64,000 nt of DNA, taken from assembly GCF_016808335.1 (NCBI RefSeq), contig NC_053142.1, forward strand, positions 2,989,802 through 3,053,801, in the 5' to 3' direction. The notes under the pieces were generated by a model. It did no database searches and was not told the DNA's origin. It saw nothing but the letters and a program-made list of their open reading frames with translations. Position 1 is the stretch's first letter, and every line of letters starts with the position of its first letter. The stretch is from Panicum virgatum. Taxonomy: Eukaryota; Streptophyta; Magnoliopsida; Poales; Poaceae. Shown piece after piece: positions 34,463 to 44,959 of the stretch. Both the position numbers and the translations under genes were made by a program.

Positions 34463-35156
34463 AACCCTCATCCTAAAAGAGTTTTACAACCTATAGCCAA
34501 TTCTAGCAAAATACTACTCTAAGAATGTAAAGTGACACAAGTTGCAATATGAAATGCGGAAACGTAAAGAGGGGATGAGAGAAAGCAAACTCTTGACACA
34601 ATGATGTATCCTGTGGTATTGGTAAGAAAATGCCACCCCTAGTCCACGTTGTTGAAGCACTCAATCAAGAGTATTGCTTCTTGGACACTAAGTCTCTTTC
34701 GGGGACATCTTGACTTGTCACAAAGGCAATGCCATCAAAGCTTACCCAAGTTTCTGGTCACCTTGGCCAGATTTTCCACCAAGGAGCTTCTCCATGAAGG
34801 ATGGGGTCTTCACGTACCCCGCACACAGTCGTCAACGCCACTTCACACCAAGCCAGAGGACCGAAGAAGTGCCGGAGAGCCACGAAGACTCCAAGGATAG
34901 CCGGCGCACCAAGATAAAAGTGTTGTTCACTCTAGAACTAGTGCACGAGGCAGCAACACCTTGCTCTCTCACTCACTTAATAAGAGTTAACCTATCACTA
35001 ACACTCTTAAAGGTGTGCTAAGGACTAAAGATGTGATCACTAATCACTTGGATGGCTTGGAGGTGTTCTTCAATGTGTATGAGACTTCTCTCGACTCTAG
35101 CAACTCCAAAATGGCCGGGGAAGGCATATAACTAGGCCACCACTCGAAGTAGCCAT
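34463..35156. other. Repeat-like intergenic stretch, unidentified
   Basis: No coherent coding frame. The style (short pseudo-frames, TTGAAGCACTCAATCAAG) suggests an old LTR retrotransposon remnant, but no LTR ends or domains were found. Confidence 0.3.
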
Positions 35157-36530
35157 ACTACAAGACGTGATACCTTCTATAACGATTTGGTTACGTCACA
35201 AGTAGGAGTTGTTTTGTCGTGATCCATGATCCGTGATGTCTTCATGACGAAAAATGCATTGTCACAAAAGGTCTGTGTCTAAGCACCTTATGTGATGAAA
35301 CACTTAAAAAACATCATAAACTCAGTAACAAATACTTCGTCGTCACAAACAATTATGATGATCCAAACTGTCATAATATCAAACCAAAAATGTCACAAAC
35401 TATTTATCTGCGGAGTTGCCATGTGTCTGCTGATGTGGCAGAATGACATGGCATGTGACGTGGCAGATGACGCTCCCAGAATTTTGTCTTGATTTGCTTT
35501 GTCATAGAATGAAATAACGTGGCATGTTACATGGCAGCTGATGTGGCATGTGACATGGCAGCTGACTTGGCAAAAAGGTTGTGACAAATTAGTTCGTCGT
35601 AAAATGTTTTGTGGCCTAATTAGGCCAACATAATTAATAGTTTTGATTTGCGCTACACCCAATGGCAGTCCCGATTTATTTATAGGTTCAATCCTACACA
35701 TTTTTACTGATCCATCTATAGAACAAGCCATCCATTTTTTAGCACCGCTCTAAAATTTATCGGAGGCAATTGAGAAGAAATTAAGTTGTGGCCATAGCCC
35801 AATTTAAAACAAGCAATGAAAGGTTCAATCATCAAGTTGCTGGTCCATTAATCCATTCAACACAAGTACAGGTTCCATCATCAACAAAATCTCATGAAAT
35901 AAAGAAACAAATTTAACCAGTAGCCAATGGTTTAAAGCAATGAATAAATATGGAACTCCTTTAACTCTAATCAAAGAAAGAAAATAGTTGAAGTTGCAGA
36001 CCTAACCAAGTCCAAGTTCAAGTAGGTCACAAAAGTAGCAAAGCCCCATTTGATGCACGACAGCACGAGAACCATGATGACAAGCAGTCTCAGGGAGGAG
36101 GCACTTGGCCTTGGAAGGTTATAATTTGAGGAAGGATCCCACTACAATCTTGGACTGTCTTTTTCAAACTCTCAATCTCTTCCGATTGCTTTGCCATTGC
36201 TGCCTCAGATTGCTATGCCTGAGACTTTATGGTATCCTTCAACCTATCAACCTCTTGTGGTTGACTCAGATTCTTGTGCCAGCAACTTCAAGCTATCCAT
36301 CTCCAGCTGGAGTTTAGCCTTTTCCTGCTTCTCCATCTCAAGCTGAGCTTGAAGTTCTTGCACCTTTGAAGACACGCCAACTCTGGTGCTTGACTTGGAG
36401 GAGGACGGAATGCCTACATTTTGTAAGAATTTACTTGACTGCGGCAAGACTTTGGAAACAGCATTACTAGAAGACTTGACATGTTGTCCATCATGTTCTG
36501 ATTCATCAACAATTACTTCCATATCTTCCT
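35157..36530 (-). mobile_element. CACTA (En/Spm)-like fragment with coiled-coil ORF
   Basis: TACTACAAGACGTGATA at 35157 resembles a CACTA end with one change. It is followed by subterminal-type repeats of GTGGCA(T/G)..ATGTGACATGGCAGCTGAC (35420-35570) and scattered GTCACAAA. A minus-strand frame at 36247-36522 (MEVIVDESEHDG..., 91 residues) has a Glu/Lys/Gln/Leu coiled coil like the C-terminus of plant En/Spm-type transposase proteins. The opposite terminus was not identified, so the right limit is the end of that frame. Confidence 0.5.
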
Positions 36531-37094
36531 AGCAAAATGAATAAATCAATGTCTTGCATATTGGACTCATGTTTATTATCACTAGGACTTTGCTGAGGAT
36601 AGGGAAAAAAAGAATACAAGGACTTACAATTGCTTTCTTCACAGATTCAGTAAAACCAATTTTTCTACTACAATGCGTGTTGTATTTATTTTGTTTTCTG
36701 AAATGATGTGAACAAAATTAGTAGTACCATATAACTCCTAAATTTAAAGGAAGTACTTGCACCCAAACATCATAACCCTATCGGATCAAAGGATGTCTAC
36801 AAATATCACATTTGAAGCAAATAAAAAATTATTAAAATATCTACTAAAACCTGCATGATAGAATGGACAGAAAGTAGACATATCGTAGACAACTCTACTA
36901 ATAACTGGATGCAAGGATGTGAATAATCAATCACAAATGAAGGACAATTTCTAAAGAAAATAGTTTATGTCAACAGCTTAGGATCTGGTTGGCCCAAAAG
37001 GTTAGTGAGTTTGCTCATCTTTGTCAAAACATGCTAGTTTTTCTCTGAAAAGTGCAATGCTAGTTACTAGCCGTTATACCTTTTCTGCGTACAA
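36531..37094. other. Intergenic stretch without recognised feature
   Basis: AT-rich, short frames only. It may be interior of the adjacent CACTA-like fragment. Confidence 0.3.
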
Positions 37095-37500
37095 CATCGG
37101 TTCAACCGGTCAATAATAGCTTCTGCTATAGCTGTTGAGCTTCTGACAGGGTCTGCTGCTGACATAGAGGCCGTCGGTTAAACCGAGACATGGGTAGCAG
37201 TTTAACCGGTCACTCATGGCCTGCTTTATTCAGTCTTCATCTGCTGACTTATTCCGACATACCATCGGTTCAACCGGTGCTGAAGACATAGCTCCTGGGC
37301 ACTTGACATGCTCTCTAGGCAATGCCAAGGTCAATGCACAGACACTTGTTTTGTGACCATTGGTTAAACCGGTGCTATAGGAATTTCTTCACTTGATCTT
37401 CATCTCCACAGTCCAATGCACCGGTGCATTCTTTCTCTATACCGTCGGTTTAACCGGCGCTTAATCTTGCTGGCACTTATCCAAATCGTCGCGCCGGTCA
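37095..37500 (+). repeat. Cluster of degenerate CGGTT(C/T)AACCGGT motifs
   Basis: ACCATCGGTTCAACCGGTGC-like sequences occur at about 37095-37110, 37171-37185, 37197-37210, 37261-37280, 37356-37375, 37441-37460 and 37486-37499, plus a perfect 16-bp palindrome AATGCACCGGTGCATT at 37415-37430. Each has a palindromic core (ACCGGTT/AACCGGT). Spacers of 20-80 bp are unrelated to each other. Such fields are known from LTRs of some grass retrotransposons. No LTR ends were fixed here, although a TATA-like CTATAAATATG at 37539-37549 follows downstream. Confidence 0.7.
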
Positions 37501-38971
37501 ATTGGACACATTTGATTATATCCATGGGACCTAGAAATTCTATAAATATGATCTCACAAACTTGTTAGTCTCACTAATTATGTTGTCACACAATCATCAA
37601 ATCACAAACAATGGCCTAATGAGGCCATGTTTCTTACACAATGTCGCTGTAGAGCAGAAATCAGGCAAGTTCCAAGAATTTATTACTGCTTAATTTGGTA
37701 AAATGTGATTGCTAATAATTTACTACTGCTGCTTTTGTGGGAATGGATCAAGCAGACAAAACTGCGTTCGGTTTGGAGATTAATTATATTATCCTCCGGG
37801 GCACGATGTTCTCCTCTCAGCTTGACCCGTGTCATTCAGATTTTGCCGGTTCTCATTCATGCAATTAATTAATAATTGCTTAAGTCGATTTTGTTACAAC
37901 CTGTATGCATAAGCAAAATAACGTACAGTAGTATCCATGTTATATATGTCGTTATGATTTGGAGGAAATTTAATTGATACAAATTGCTTGAGTTCCCCCC
38001 TACTACGTTAATCTCCATGAGGTGCTACCGAATCTATTGTAACCACTAGACTATAAGACCTTTCACCGTTTAAGTTTATTTAGATCAATCAAAAAATATT
38101 CTTCCTCCCAAGTTATCCAATATTCATTTTCTTAAACATGCAAGATACTACTATTTTTTTTACCAAATTTGCTCATTTTTCCTATGGTGGACCAAAATTT
38201 GATTATCATAGATGACAATATACATTGACTCGTTATTTAGATATTTTGCTTTGCAATCCGGATGCCATTTAAACACAATTTTCCATAATTTCTTTATTCT
38301 ACAAGTGAAATATTAGTTAATTTAACCCTTTTTTATGTACTTCGCTTTTGATACAAATAACAGTGAAACTATCATCACTTATTATTTTATCTTGAATTGA
38401 GCTATCTATGAGTTGTATGCGACAATGCAAGGACTCTAAGCCTTTTCTTACCAATTCTTATAAAATTCAAACTGTTAATTGTCCTTAGTTTTAAATCTGA
38501 ATGTAACTAGGAATTGATTATATTTGATATATATATTCTTTGATTTAAATCAAATATAGACCATTACATTATATAATTAATCTAACTGGTAGATCATTTT
38601 ACTTTTTCTAATTAACGTTGTAATTTCGAGGCTCTAAGTGGATTAACATGGTCCCCAAAAGCAGCCATGTCATTAATTAACTCTTGCTTCGCCGGCCCGG
38701 CCCAGCCCAATTTGCTGTCCCTACGTAGCTAGCTATGGCAGCCCCAACCCAATGGCCAAACCTCAATTGCTAGTTTTTTTCCACGGTATGCTAGTGATGC
38801 TCAAAAAATTAGGTTAAAGGAAAATAAGCATCAAGCCAAAATTCAAACCCATGAAAAATCCACAGTTTTGGAGGCCACAATCCAGTGGGCCTTAGGTGCA
38901 CAATGACTCTGAGCCACCACCACTTGCCTCCCGAATCTGTCGCGTGGTGATGAGCTGCCCATTGTCATTAG
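37501..38971. other. AT-rich intergenic region
   Basis: About 1.4 kb without a gene. TATA-like sequence at 37540 may belong to an LTR promoter linked to the motif cluster. Nothing else is recognised. Confidence 0.35.
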
Positions 38972-39128
38972 GGGTGTATATTAGTGATCTTTAGATGCAC
39001 CTCCAACTCTCTTTAGTTTAAAGATTTGTGTTACTTGTCCAAAATAGGATCTTAATTTAAAACTTCAGCACAAATATTTGAACTAAAAAGATTTGGAGAT
39101 GCATCGAAGGAGGGTCACCAATTTACAC
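38972..39128. mobile_element. Small MITE (about 157 bp)
   Basis: GGGTGTATATTAGTGATCTTTAG... at the left and, on the minus strand, GTGTAAATTGGTGACC... at the right form long imperfect inverted ends running through GATGCA(C/T)CTCCAA(C/A)TCT(C/T)TTTAGTT. Nearly the whole element can fold back. A TSD was not clear. Confidence 0.6.
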
Positions 39129-39840
39129 AATGCAACTAAGTGTCACGGACCTTCTTCCGCAAGCTATCCCGCATATTTTGCCTCCCCATACTCAAAGAGC
39201 AAGACCTCTGCGAGATACGTCTTCCGATCCACCACTTTGAGAAATTGAGCGGGTCATGTTTCTTTAGCCAGTATATATGCTTGCTGGCGTTGCTTTTGGC
39301 ACAAAGTTGCAGCTAAAGTAAGGCATCGGTTGTCTCCATGTCTGGCAAGGTAGTGTCCAATATAATGATCGTTTTTTTATAACATTATAATGATCGTTAG
39401 GTAAAGCCTGTTCGTTAAGAGATGCGCGGGAAGGCCGATCAAAGCGGCTGTCTGTCTCTTGTGCCGCAAAAAAAAATGCTTGTTCTCCATCTTCCATGTG
39501 TTACTTCATCGACGTTTTCCCCAAATCTCACCTAGACAATGCAATTCAGGTTGTTTAATTTGGAGCGGATGCGGACGTGAAACAGAGCTGTAGATGGACC
39601 GATATAGGCCTTCCAGTCCAGGCTTCCTTTGTAATAATCGGTGGTTTGTAAACTTCATATTATATCGATAAATACCAATCCTATTTCCTCAAAAAAATAC
39701 CATAAGTCTATTTGCATCTTCACAAACATTGATTCAGACATCCACCTTAGGCTACTTCGTCTCCTACCTAGGAATCTAGGATTTGCCTCTCCCTGACTCC
39801 CCCACATAAGCTCCTTGTTTCTGACTGCAGGCAGCCACAA
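39129..39840. other. Intergenic region without recognised feature
   Basis: Mixed composition, no frame of note. Confidence 0.35.
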
Positions 39841-40530
39841 TTTTTTTTTTGAAGCAACAGGAGGAGTTCAAGACTCCTACTGAATATATATATATTAAAA
39901 CAAAGGGAAAAAGTCTTTACAACGCGAACTTCAGGAAACAAAGAAAGAAAGAGAAAAAAAATCAAAACTAAAACTAGGCTCAACCAAAGGAACTTATCCA
40001 TTCTTCTAACTGTGGTTTGTGTTTCGCCTTGACTCGATGCATAAGCAACGCGAGTTCTTTTTTGAAAGTAGCCCGGCACTGCCCCAATGACGGTTGAATT
40101 CCTTGAAATATCAGTTCATTTCTTGCTGTCCATATGGTCCAACATAACAAGATGATTAAACTCATGAACATGGGTGAGCTGATTTTAGCCTTGATGCTTT
40201 CTATGTTTCCAAAAAATGAATCTGAATCCACCGGAGTTACTTGCAACATATTCCAGCAAGTTAAAGCTAGCGGGCATTGGAAGAACAGATGTTGCGAGGT
40301 TTCCTCAATGCCGTTATTACAGATAGCACAATCATACGATGGTAGAACCATATTCTTCCTTCTGAGAATATTTCGAGTACTTAATATGTCCACAATTAGA
40401 AGCTAGAAGAAGACCTTGTGCTTGTTTTGACAGCAAGATTTCCATAGCCACTTGAACTTCCTTTAACCAGTATCTTTCCGCTTCTGTTTGGCACACCAAA
40501 CTCATCCAGAGTGGGCTGCCGGTTCTTATA
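39841..40530 (-). pseudogene. 3' end of an L1-type LINE (zf-RVT domain)
   Basis: Poly(T) at 39839-39851 is the A-tail of a minus-strand LINE. The frame 40393-39980 encodes the zinc-binding C-terminal domain of LINE ORF2 (zf-RVT, PF13966-like): RNILRRKNM, C.IC (two Cys), T.QHLFF.CP.A..CW. Further decayed RT-thumb sequence reaches about 40530. The remainder of ORF2 is missing. Confidence 0.75.
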
Positions 40531-40537
40531 CAGAGAT

Positions 40538-40857
40538 ATTTTTTTGACCCGAAAACCGTGGGGAACAAGACCCCCCGGCAACATATATTAGAAAACCAGA
40601 GTACAAAAGTTTTAAAGAAACACTTACAAGGAAGATCTAATCAGGAGAGAGCTATACAGGAACTTTATACCGCAAGAGCAAAATGAGATTGAAACCAAGA
40701 AAGGAACTAACAAACTACCAAACTGAGAGGACTACAAGGAATCAAGCCAGGAGTGGATGCTTGATGCCATGCCGTTTTGATCTTTTGAGTGTGTAACTTC
40801 TCTTCTGAAAGAAACTTTCCACGCCACCACACTGGGAATCTTTCCATCAAAAATAAT
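40538..40857 (-). mobile_element. 5'-truncated LINE/retroposon 3' end with near-perfect TSD
   Basis: Poly(T) at about 40539-40545 begins a minus-strand 3' UTR (GACCCGAAAACCGTGGGG on plus). TATACAGAGAT (40527-40537) and TATATAGAGAT (40858-40868) match at 10 of 11 bases, giving a plausible target duplication. It landed at the edge of the older LINE fragment. Confidence 0.6.
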
Positions 40858-40868
40858 TATATAGAGAT

Positions 40869-41800
40869 CTTTTATGTTACACAATACTGGTCCATACTAA
40901 TATGTGTAACAGTTAGTATCCAACGGCTCAGATTAACTGTATACTACTGAAAAGTTAAACACTAGTATAGCTAGTATATGTGAGTAGTATAGGTCACTAC
41001 TAGAAAACTGGACATTCATCCATTGCTGCCTACACCAACAAGAACATTCGTAAGACCATGCGACAAACGGCGATAATGCAGTTGGTTCAGGAGATGAGCT
41101 GCCAGTTAATCCACTACGTAAATGTCAAGACAATGAATTGTTGATTTGTGCAGGGACAAGAGGCCGAGGATGGGCTGGGATGCCGGCAGCCGATGGCCAG
41201 TCAGAAGAGGCCGAGGATGGACGCTGCCCCTCGCGGGAGGGCAAGACACGCGAGACTTCGAGAGGCACGCGACTTAAAGGAGAAAATAACGGACACGCGC
41301 GGGCATACAAGAAATAAGGAGGAAGTTAGGATTTTTTTCACAACATATGGGATGCTTGGGGCCGGGTCGCTGGATCGCAGGATATGCTGTGGCCCACCCG
41401 GCATACCCTGTAGATCTGCCTCTACATAGACCGCGCCTGCACATATTACTCGTGAAATGAGCGTGTGTGGGTTGGGGTGGGGGGGGGGGGAGGGGGTTTC
41501 ACCCAACAATTCCGGTCGGTGTTAGTTATAGACTGGTACTAATTAAGCGGCACCTGTAGTATTGACCAAACAGTAGCCGCTTTGTATTAAAGAAGGATTA
41601 CTTACTGGTACTAAAGTTCTCTAGCTGTATGTAGACTAACGGTATCATGAGAAAAAATACTAATGATGTTAGGATTTATTTTATTTGGAATTCTAATCCC
41701 ATATCTTCATTTTCATTTATAACTGAAAAATAATGACAAAATTATTCTTACTAATAAATTGTTAGATCTCTGCTAGGCTATACTAAGTGGTGGTGTTGTG
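40869..41800. other. Intergenic region with an isolated CACTA-like end and a G-run
   Basis: CACTACTAGAAAACTGG at 40995 looks like a CACTA terminus but has no matching partner. A G-tract lies at about 41474-41500. A GC-rich stretch at 41150-41280 has frames on both strands but no recognised domain. Confidence 0.35.
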
Positions 41801-42310
41801 CAGTACTATATCATTTTTCGAGGCGGGCAAAAGGCATTAAGCGATACAATTTTTGCAACCACCTCGGACCGATGATTACGATTAATCGTGACATTAACCC
41901 AGGTGGTTTCTTGTCTGCCTCGGTGAGTAGAATTAAAAAAAAGAAAAAAACCCAATTGAAAAGGCTCGGCGAGCCCATCCACAGGCTCGGTGAGCCCATC
42001 TTTCACGCCACCGTTGTGTCTGCCCGCTGGAGGAGGCCATTGCTCACTGAATCCACCCGCGGCTTGCCCAATCTGGCCACCACGGGCGTGGATCCGGCCT
42101 CCAGCGATGGATCAGGCCACCACGCCGCGTATCCGGTCCGTCGGCGGCGAATCCGTGGTGGCCTCTCATTGTCCTCGCGCCATAGCCGGAGGAACTCCAC
42201 GCCGCCCACTGGAGGAGCCTTGACCTGCGCTCTGGAGAAGAGGAGAGGGTGGGGTCGGGGTTGCCGCCACGCCGCCGTCGGGGCGCGTGACCTCGCCATC
42301 AATCCTCCCC

Positions 42311-42432
42311 GAGCACGGCAAGGCCCGCCGGCGCCCTAGCTTCCTCTCTCCCTCCGTGAGCGCGGCAAGGCCCGCCGGTGCCCTGGCTTCCTCCCACCCT
42401 CCGTGAGCGCGGCAAGGCCCGCCGGCACCCTG
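42311..42432. repeat. 47-bp minisatellite, about 2.6 copies
   Basis: A G(C/A)GCGGCAAGGCCCGCCGG..CCCT.GCTTCCTC unit recurs with 47-bp spacing (starts near 42313, 42360, 42407). It gives repetitive Arg/Pro-rich frames on both strands. Confidence 0.8.
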
Positions 42433-42558
42433 GCACGTCTCCGTGCCGAGCGGCTGGAGCCACATCCCCGAGAAGTACCGCATGGGCTGGGAGGGAGGGA
42501 GGAGAGAGCAAGTAGAGGAGAGGGCTGCGGGGTGGCTACGGGGGTGAAGGAGAGGGTT

Positions 42559-44095
42559 GAGTCCCCAAACTTGTCTCCAGATTTCGGTTGGGTCCCTAAA
42601 CTCTCAAATTGTACATTTGAGTCCCTAAACTCTGTTAAGTGTTCCATTTGATGTCCCAAACGCGTCACGCAAGCGTCTGAAGCCGACATGGCCAGCCATG
42701 TGGCGCCACGGTGGCAATTATTTGCAAAAAAACTTGCATAGACTTGTCTTATCCTATTTACTTCTTTCCTCCTCCCTCTCCAATCTTCTCTCCTCTAGCT
42801 CACGCCGAGCCGAGCTCCCTCCACGCTGGTCGTGCCGGCCCCACGGCCCCGCCTTGCCCGCGGCAGCCGTGGTGGTCGTGCCGGCCGCCACCGCGCCTTC
42901 TCCCCCATTTGCAAGTCAGCCCGTTCATAGCCGTCGACTTGCTGCTCCCCCTGCTCTTCCCAGTGCAGGCATTCGCCTACTTCTTGAGAACGCTCTATCC
43001 TCCACTCAATGCCTGTGCCACACTTAGCTTTCCTCCTTGATGTAGTCCGGGTTGGCTAACGTGGCTCCGGCCGCGAGCACGGAGTTGTGGAGCACGAGCT
43101 CTCCCCTTGCTCCATGGGCCGCACGCCGTCCGTCGACCGCCACCGGCGTGTGATCCCAAGCAAGGTCCTCCCTTTGCCCCCATGGTCACGGCATGCGCCC
43201 CCGTAGCAGGATGTCAGGACTCATGCTTTGTTCGAGTCGTGCAGAGAAGAGGGGAGAGGGAGAGGGATAGGAAGAGGGAGGGGAATAGCGCCAGGGAGAG
43301 AGGAGCACTGGCTCGAGGCGGCTGCGCCCCCGGTGGTGGCGCCCCCGCCAAATCAAACTCCATCGCCATCGGAAGGCACCGCCGCCACCAAATCAAGCAG
43401 CAAAATCGATAGAGAAATCAGTGAAATCGCGCTCAAATCGAAGGAGGTGGAACAGGGGATAAAATAATAAGGTGGTGGATGCGGAGAAGATGACGAGCTC
43501 CACGCTGGTCGTGACAGCCCGCCACCGGACCACACTGCACATCGAGTTTCGGGGTGTTCGATGGCAAGGCGGCGGTGCCCCGTGGCCAACCCCGATGCGG
43601 TGCTCGATGTACTACTGCTCAAAGCCGACCGGTGCTTCGACTCGCTCTGGCGCGCCGGGTGTAGCTCCTAGGCATGGACGCGCTCGGGCTCGACTGCCGC
43701 CGCTGCAAGGAGCGGCCGCAGCCCGCCGTGAGGATACCGCCATCAAGGTAGATCGGCTCGTGCAGTCGGTGGCAACTGGCTTGGCGCGGCGTCGGCCGTG
43801 GGCAAGGCGCGGGGCGGCCGGCATGGACCAGCGCGGAGGGTGCTTGGCTCGGACCAAGCTAGAGAGATTGGAGAGGGATTGAGAAAAGGATCAAATGGGA
43901 GAAGACAAAAATATGCAGGGGTATTTTTGCAAATATTTGCCACCGTGGTGCCATATGGCATGCCACGTCAGCTTCAGACGCTTGCATGGCGCGTTTGGGA
44001 CTTGAGATGAAACAATTACCAGAGTTTAGGGACCCATATGCATAATTTGAGAGTTCAGAGACCCAACCGAAATCTCGGGACAAGTTTGGGGACCT
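42559..44095. mobile_element. Long-TIR (Pack-MULE-like) element with captured GC-rich sequence
   Basis: Inverted arms of nearly 300 bp: left 42559 to about 42850, right about 43800-44095. Both outer ends read GTCCCCAAACTTGT(C)..GATTTCGGTTGGGTC and continue through GTCTGAAGC(C/T)GAC.TGGC and a TTTGCAAAAA block into a gene-start-like Pro/Ser/Arg stretch. Long TIRs and a GC-rich interior (42850-43800) are typical of Mutator-like Pack elements. The 9-bp TSD was not clear. A hydrophobic fragment around 42920-43030 may be a captured membrane-protein exon. Confidence 0.6.
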
Positions 44096-44371
44096 GAGAT
44101 GCCATTTACTCTTGCTTGTATATGCCGGAGGTTATAGTGGGCTGGCGGCTATGTGTAGGCTGGGCGTTTGGGCCTGATTTACCGAGACGATTGTATTATA
44201 ATGCCTGCCTTAGTTAATGATTTTGCGAAGCGGTTGTTTATAAACATCTCGGTAAATAAAAAGTGACCGACTTGGTTAATGCCTACCATTAATCGAGGCG
44301 GTTAAAATCTTTACCCGCCTCGGAAGTATTAAAAAAAGGTTGCAGTAAATTATATATATTTTATAGTAGTG

Positions 44372-44872
44372 TTGTTTACTACAATAAATCCGCTCTCCTC
44401 TTCATTCCCAAGACGGTTCCAGATGCTCTCAGTCACCATCGCTGGTCCTTGATTTAATTTGGACCGCTGAGAAAGGGCAGGCCGCGATCTCAGGCAGGTG
44501 CTACCTCAGCGCGGCTCTGGCCGCAACCGTACCGTACGGCGTATCTGATAACGTGTAGCCTGCTCGCCGCCCGGGTTGTTTCTGTTGATGATGCATGGCT
44601 AGCTTAGCTACTCCTAGCTCTAGCAGGCGTCCCCGGCCGACCACATGCACCTCAGGCACAGGGATTTTTAATTCCTCTCCGTCCAAAGGCGAGGCGAGGC
44701 CAGCTGGCAGCTAGCCTACCGGCCAGTACTAGGATACAATTACCTGATCAGTGTAGTCGCAGCAAGTCAGGAAGTCGGGCAGGTCCGATCTTGGGAAGGC
44801 ACCTCCCATCACTCATCATCGATCTTTGCCATTTGCCGCCCACGCCTGCGGACGAGATCATCGGAGCCAAGC
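44372..44872 (+). other. Upstream region of the ALMT gene
   Basis: About 0.5 kb between the CACTA-like element and the ALMT TATA box, with no coding frame of note. Presumably the proximal promoter. No specific element is claimed. Confidence 0.4.
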
Positions 44873-44873
44873 C

Positions 44874-44882
44874 TTTTTATAA
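44874..44882 (+). promoter_or_regulatory. TATA box of the ALMT gene
   Basis: TTTTTATAAGG lies about 80 bp before the ATG at 44960, with a short 5' leader containing GCTAGCTAGCTAG just upstream of the start. Confidence 0.6.
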
Positions 44883-44959
44883 GGACGCACTGATCGAGCT
44901 CAGGTTCCCATCATCGATCGCTTCATCAGTAGTTCTTCCCGCGAGCTAGCTAGCTGTCC

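Larger units (their letters stand above)
41801..44371. mobile_element. CACTA-like non-autonomous element (host of a nested Pack-MULE-like element)
   Basis: Left CAGTACTATATCATTTTT (41801) and right end (minus strand) CACTACTATAAAATATAT (44371) agree at most positions. Subterminal motifs CGAGGCGGGCAAAAGGCATTAA (left) and GGTTAATGC..TTAATCGAGGCGG..CCCGCCTCGG (right) are inverted. Flanking triplets GTG and TTG differ at one base. No transposase. The interior is GC-rich and contains the long-TIR element below and a 47-bp minisatellite. Confidence 0.5.

Noticed and set aside
37095..37500. CRISPR-like spaced repeats
   Set aside because: Repeat units are degenerate, short and irregularly spaced in a plant nuclear window; palindromic motif cluster is the better description.
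40995..44371. One large CACTA element from CACTACTAG at 40995 to the end at 44371
   Set aside because: Flanking triplets differ and the sequence after 40995 lacks the CGAGGCGG subterminal repeats; the end at 41801 fits better.
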